A stretch of DNA of 64,000 nt, taken from DASRFR01 sp035651455. GTDB taxonomy: Bacteria > Acidobacteriota > Terriglobia > Terriglobales > Acidobacteriaceae. A program made the position numbers and the translations under genes. Of the stretch, positions 60,610-64,000 are shown one piece after another (the stretch's first letter is position 1; each line of letters opens with the position of its first letter). The stretch lies in the NCBI GenBank assembly GCA_035651455.1, contig DASRFR010000059.1:1-64000 (forward strand). The letters run 5' to 3'. A model generated the notes under the pieces. The model was not told the DNA's origin, ran no database searches, and saw only the letters and a program-made list of their open reading frames with translations.

Positions 60610-63201
60610 TTGAAGTTGTCCCCCGTGGTTTTGAGCCTTTGTCTAATAGTGTCTACCGCAATCGTCTGGGCTACTAACACATCGGAGTCTTCCGCACGTT
60701 TGGTTTCAATTAGCGGCAGAATGCCATTGAGCTTTGAGATGAATCGAGGTCAGACCGATCCGCAGGTCAAGTATCTCGCGCGCGGCGGTCCCTACAATCT
60801 CTTCCTGACTGGGGACGGCGCGGTGCTGGAACTCGCTCGTACCCGAAAAAAAGGTCTGCAAAAAAAGCTCGAAGAATTGGATGTCGTGCGCATGCGCGTT
60901 GTGACCGCAAGTGGGGCCGCGACTGTTTCCGGGGAGGACATTCTGCCCGGCAAGGCCAGTTACTTCAGCAACGGCAGAAGTCTGGGCCCAATCGTTAACG
61001 TGCCCGAGTACCAGGCTGTTCGCTATCACGAAATCTATCCTGGCACCGACCTCGTCTATTACGGCAACCAACGGCAACTGGAGTATGACTTCATCGTAGG
61101 ACCCGCTAAGGATCCCAGTAGAATTGCTTTGGCGTTCGATGGCGCGTCCGTCAGCGTCGGCCCCGATGGCGATCTGGTGCTCGCCGTAGGCAAGAGCCGG
61201 CTGCGCTTCCGGAAGCCAATTGCGTATCAGCAGGATGGCTCAAAGCGCATCCCCGTCCGTGCGGAGTTTGCCGTTTTAAGCGGAAACGTTACATTCAGGC
61301 TCGGCGCCTACGATCGCAGCAAGGCTCTGATCATCGATCCGTCGTTGGTGTACTCGACATTCCTGGGCGGTGGATTTACCGACTACACCGGTGGCATCAC
61401 GGTAGATGCATCCGGCAACACCTATGCCGTGGGATCGACCCTGTCCCCGGGTTTCCCGACAACCACGGGCGTGCTTCAGCCCCATTGCGGAACCGATACC
61501 TACTGCAATCTGGGAACCGTGGAAAATCCATTCGACGCGTTCGTCACCAAAATGGACCCCACCGGCGCCAGCGAAGTCTATTCCACATTTCTGGGCGGAG
61601 AGAATGACGATCAGGGTATGGCCATTGCGGTGGACGGCACCGGCAACGCTTATGTCACTGGTTACACACTTTCCTGTCAATTCCCGGTGACTTCAGGCGC
61701 GTATAAAACGAGTTTTCCCAATTGCGGTGCCGGCGGCGCTACAGCAAACTTTGTGGCGAAAATTAATCCCACTGCCAGTGCTCTGGTCTACTCCACGTTC
61801 ATTGGCGTCAACAATACGAATCAGGGACACGGAATCGCGGTTGACTCCGCCGGCAATGCCTACATCACCGGGTACTCGTCCGACAGCTCATACCCCACAA
61901 CTTCCGGCGCCTATCAGCCGTCCGCGCCTAATCCGTCCGATGGCAAACTCGTCTTCACCGAACTGAATGCCGCAGGCAATGGGCTGGTGTACTCGACGTA
62001 TCTCGCGGGCTCAAGCACAGGCAATTTCGGTACGGGCAACGCGATCGCGTTGGACAAGTCGAAGAACGTTTACATTACAGGACACACCGATGCAACTGAC
62101 TTCCCGGTAACCAATGGCGCGTACCAAGCCGTCAACGCAGGCGGCTTTGATGTTGTGGTGGCCAAGTTCAACCCCTCGCTTTCCGGCGCAGCTTCGCTCG
62201 TATATTCGACCTATCTCGGCGGCGGGGAGTTCGATCGCGGAAATGGCATCGCGGTCGATGGCAAAGGTGATGCCTACATCGCAGGTATGACCGCCTCCGG
62301 CGACTTCCCCACCAGCGCCAAAGCATTCCAGACGACTTGCCCGGGAGGGTGCTCCGGCTTCGCCAATGGTTTCGTAAGCGCCTTGAATCCCACCGCTTCT
62401 CAACTGCTGTATTCCACATACCTCGCCGGCACGGCAAACGGCTCGGATACAAGTCTTGAAGGCAATTGGGCCATTGCGCTCGACAACAACAACAACGCTT
62501 ATGTGACCGGGGCCTCTGTGGCAACGGATTATCCGACCATTAACCCGGTACAGAAGGCGAACGGCGGTGGCGCAGACGTCGTCGCCACGGAACTGAATCC
62601 CACCGGAACCGCGGCCCTGATGTCGACTTACCTGGGTGGAACCATGGACGACGGCGGCACCGGGATCGCAGTGTCTGCCCGAGGGAACGTTTACGTCACG
62701 GGCAGCACGGCATCGCCTGACTTTCCTACCACCGCCGGTGCGTTTGCCACTTCCTGCGGAAGCGACGATCTTTGTAACGGAACAACCGACGCCTTCGTCA
62801 GCGAAATTTCCGCGGTACAGACCGATGGCTACGTTCAGCTCACCGCGTCCCCTAATCCAGTTAAGAGCGGCGCAATTTTGACCTACACCATCACCGCAGG
62901 AAATAAAGGACCCGACACGCTGGCTGGGTTGAGAGTTTCAGATTCCGTGCCCACCGGAACCACTTTCAGTAGTGTGACCATTAGCTCTGGTACCTGTGTC
63001 GCTCCAAAGAGAGGCGCCACCGGTACCGTCTCCTGCACAGCTCCCGTGCTGGTGAGCAATGCAAAAGTCACAGAAACCCTGAAGGTGCAGGTCACGGCTA
63101 AGGCGGGTGCACAGATTAAGGACACGACGAACATCCTCCTCAACACCGCCGATCGAAACAAACTGAACAATACCGCGTCAGTCACGGTGAACGTACAGTG
63201 A
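60610..63201 (+). CDS. Secreted SBBP-type beta-propeller with a C-terminal DUF11 domain
   Basis: An 863-aa exported protein. Signal peptide residues 1-22 (LSLCLIVSTAIVWA). An N-terminal domain (MPLSFEMNRGQTDPQVKYLARG ... YEIYPGTDLVYYGNQRQLEYDF) is typical for SBBP proteins. About eight repeats of the VDASGNTYAVGST / YSTFLGG type follow to about residue 740. The end resembles DUF11 (VQLTASPNPVKSGAILTYTITAGNKGPDTLAGLRVSDSVPTGTTFSS). The TTG at 60610 is chosen because AGGAGG lies 7 nt upstream; a GTG six bases earlier is too close. The cell-surface function is unknown. Confidence 0.88.
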   Translation: MKLSPVVLSLCLIVSTAIVWATNTSESSARLVSISGRMPLSFEMNRGQTDPQVKYLARGGPYNLFLTGDGAVLELARTRKKGLQKKLEELDVVRMRVVTASGAATVSGEDILPGKASYFSNGRSLGPIVNVPEYQAVRYHEIYPGTDLVYYGNQRQLEYDFIVGPAKDPSRIALAFDGASVSVGPDGDLVLAVGKSRLRFRKPIAYQQDGSKRIPVRAEFAVLSGNVTFRLGAYDRSKALIIDPSLVYSTFLGGGFTDYTGGITVDASGNTYAVGSTLSPGFPTTTGVLQPHCGTDTYCNLGTVENPFDAFVTKMDPTGASEVYSTFLGGENDDQGMAIAVDGTGNAYVTGYTLSCQFPVTSGAYKTSFPNCGAGGATANFVAKINPTASALVYSTFIGVNNTNQGHGIAVDSAGNAYITGYSSDSSYPTTSGAYQPSAPNPSDGKLVFTELNAAGNGLVYSTYLAGSSTGNFGTGNAIALDKSKNVYITGHTDATDFPVTNGAYQAVNAGGFDVVVAKFNPSLSGAASLVYSTYLGGGEFDRGNGIAVDGKGDAYIAGMTASGDFPTSAKAFQTTCPGGCSGFANGFVSALNPTASQLLYSTYLAGTANGSDTSLEGNWAIALDNNNNAYVTGASVATDYPTINPVQKANGGGADVVATELNPTGTAALMSTYLGGTMDDGGTGIAVSARGNVYVTGSTASPDFPTTAGAFATSCGSDDLCNGTTDAFVSEISAVQTDGYVQLTASPNPVKSGAILTYTITAGNKGPDTLAGLRVSDSVPTGTTFSSVTISSGTCVAPKRGATGTVSCTAPVLVSNAKVTETLKVQVTAKAGAQIKDTTNILLNTADRNKLNNTASVTVNVQ

Positions 63202-63313
63202 CGCGCGGCAATATGCGTTTATCAGCCCTCGCCCGGGCAGGCGCAACCTGCTTCACGCGCGGGAATTCACGGTGTGATTTCGTAGTCAGAGAGGACGCAC
63301 AGTTCGCGGAGAA

Positions 63314-64000
63314 ATGGCAGGCATGAAAAGACTGACTTGGCTGTTGTTCCTGGCTGCATTGTCCCTTTCGGCCGTAGCACAAACGGTGAATTCTTTCGAT
63401 GGGATCACCGCTGCCCAATTGACCAGGCCCGGCTACGAGGTCGATGCTAATGGTGCTGTGGGTACCAAGCAGTTCCTTGAGTACTCAAGCATCTACTACC
63501 AGGCTTACGACAAGGTAACCTTCGCGCCGGTTTGGAATACTCCACAGCAAATAACCGGAGTTTTCACCAACCACGGGATGTCCGACTGCTCCAACATCTC
63601 TGGGGATGGCGTGGTCATCTTCGACCGACTCGCCTCCCGTTGGGTGATGGGCGCTCACACCGCAACTCCCGGAACCTACTTCTATTGCATTGCTGTCTCC
63701 AATACTGACGATCTCACCTCGACGACGCTCAAGTGGAACACCTACGAGATCTCGCTGAATCCGCTTCTGGGCACCAATCCGCAAGGTCACGTGTATTTTC
63801 CCGACTGGCCCAAGCTAGGAACCTGGCCGGATGCATACTATCTCGCGATCGATCTGAACGACACAGACCAGAATTTCCGCGAAGTCGGCATCTTGGCCTG
63901 TGCTTTGGATCGCACCAACATGCTGGCCGGTGGGACGGCTAAATCGCCGCAATGTTTTAAGTATCCCAGCTCGATTCCGGGAACGGTTTACCTCGGCCAT
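63314..64000 (+). CDS. Secreted conserved acidobacterial-type protein (runs off the window)
   Basis: At least 229 aa, still open at the right edge. Signal peptide (KRLTWLLFLAALSLSAVAQT) followed by a beta-rich protein: VNSFDGITAAQLTRPGYEVDAN, GAVGTKQFLEYSSIYYQAYDK, FDRLASRWVMGAHT, YFYCIAVSNTDDL, VYFPDWPKLGTWPDAYYLAIDLND, ILACALDRTNMLAGG. I know this pattern as a common secreted family in Acidobacteria, function unknown. Two in-frame ATGs (63314 and 63323) are possible; the second gives the cleaner signal peptide. It follows the SBBP gene by 112 bp on the same strand. Confidence 0.8.
   Translation, partial: MAGMKRLTWLLFLAALSLSAVAQTVNSFDGITAAQLTRPGYEVDANGAVGTKQFLEYSSIYYQAYDKVTFAPVWNTPQQITGVFTNHGMSDCSNISGDGVVIFDRLASRWVMGAHTATPGTYFYCIAVSNTDDLTSTTLKWNTYEISLNPLLGTNPQGHVYFPDWPKLGTWPDAYYLAIDLNDTDQNFREVGILACALDRTNMLAGGTAKSPQCFKYPSSIPGTVYLGH

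Overview
The window looks like a piece of an Acidobacteriota chromosome, probably a Koribacter/Terriglobia-like soil lineage. This rests on content, not on a marker search: a von Willebrand factor A protein of the acidobacterial secreted type, many secreted Ig-like and beta-propeller lipoproteins, a subtilisin with AMWG repeats, a TonB-like protein next to an M48 peptidase, and a GC-rich base composition. Several genes start with GTG or TTG behind strong Shine-Dalgarno sequences. No rRNA, tRNA, CRISPR array, phage or insertion sequence was found.

Layout. Positions 1-3760 hold the str operon on the minus strand (rpsL, rpsG, fusA, start of tuf), with a sigma70-like promoter and a leader of about 410 nt. 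Positions 4027-13974 mix a secreted propeller lipoprotein with housekeeping genes: nusB, a VOC-like/lumazine synthase fusion, an enoyl-CoA hydratase and 3-hydroxyacyl-CoA dehydrogenase pair, an M28 peptidase, DUF2203, moaA and an SGNH hydrolase. Positions 14024-18545 form an electron-transfer-flavoprotein locus (etfB, two small membrane proteins, etfA, ETF-quinone oxidoreductase). With the beta-oxidation pair nearby, it can pass acyl-CoA electrons to the quinone pool.

Positions 18639-30400 are rich in small conserved and secreted proteins: zinc-ribbon protein, Ig-like lipoprotein, threonine aldolase, VWFA protein, receiver-only response regulator, Arg/Ser-rich protein, BON protein, lactonase-like propeller, kelch/galactose-oxidase-like protein and subtilisin. 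The subtilisin carries a convincing sigma54 promoter with two upstream palindromes. Positions 30568-38466 hold a membrane HD-GYP/GAF/GGDEF protein, a possibly split helical-repeat gene, a BadF-type kinase, a cupin and two transporters. Positions 38630-50360 hold the TonB-like protein, M48 peptidase, phosphoesterase, dinB, glgA, rsmA, a MEMO-family gene and a FecR protein with an aromatic-rich middle.

Positions 50779-57701 hold two near-duplicate flavoproteins with flavin-dependent-halogenase motifs, each behind a similar promoter, on either side of an Ig/SGNH lipoprotein. A small membrane-anchored protein and a CPA2 antiporter follow and are translationally coupled. The window ends with two large secreted proteins (PQQ-like propeller plus Ig repeats; SBBP propeller plus DUF11) and the start of a third secreted protein. 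A 20-nt element occurs, 19/20 identical, upstream of the first two. The strongest leads for new biology are the sigma54-controlled subtilisin, the twin halogenase-like enzymes, the shared 20-nt element and the VOC-RibH fusion.
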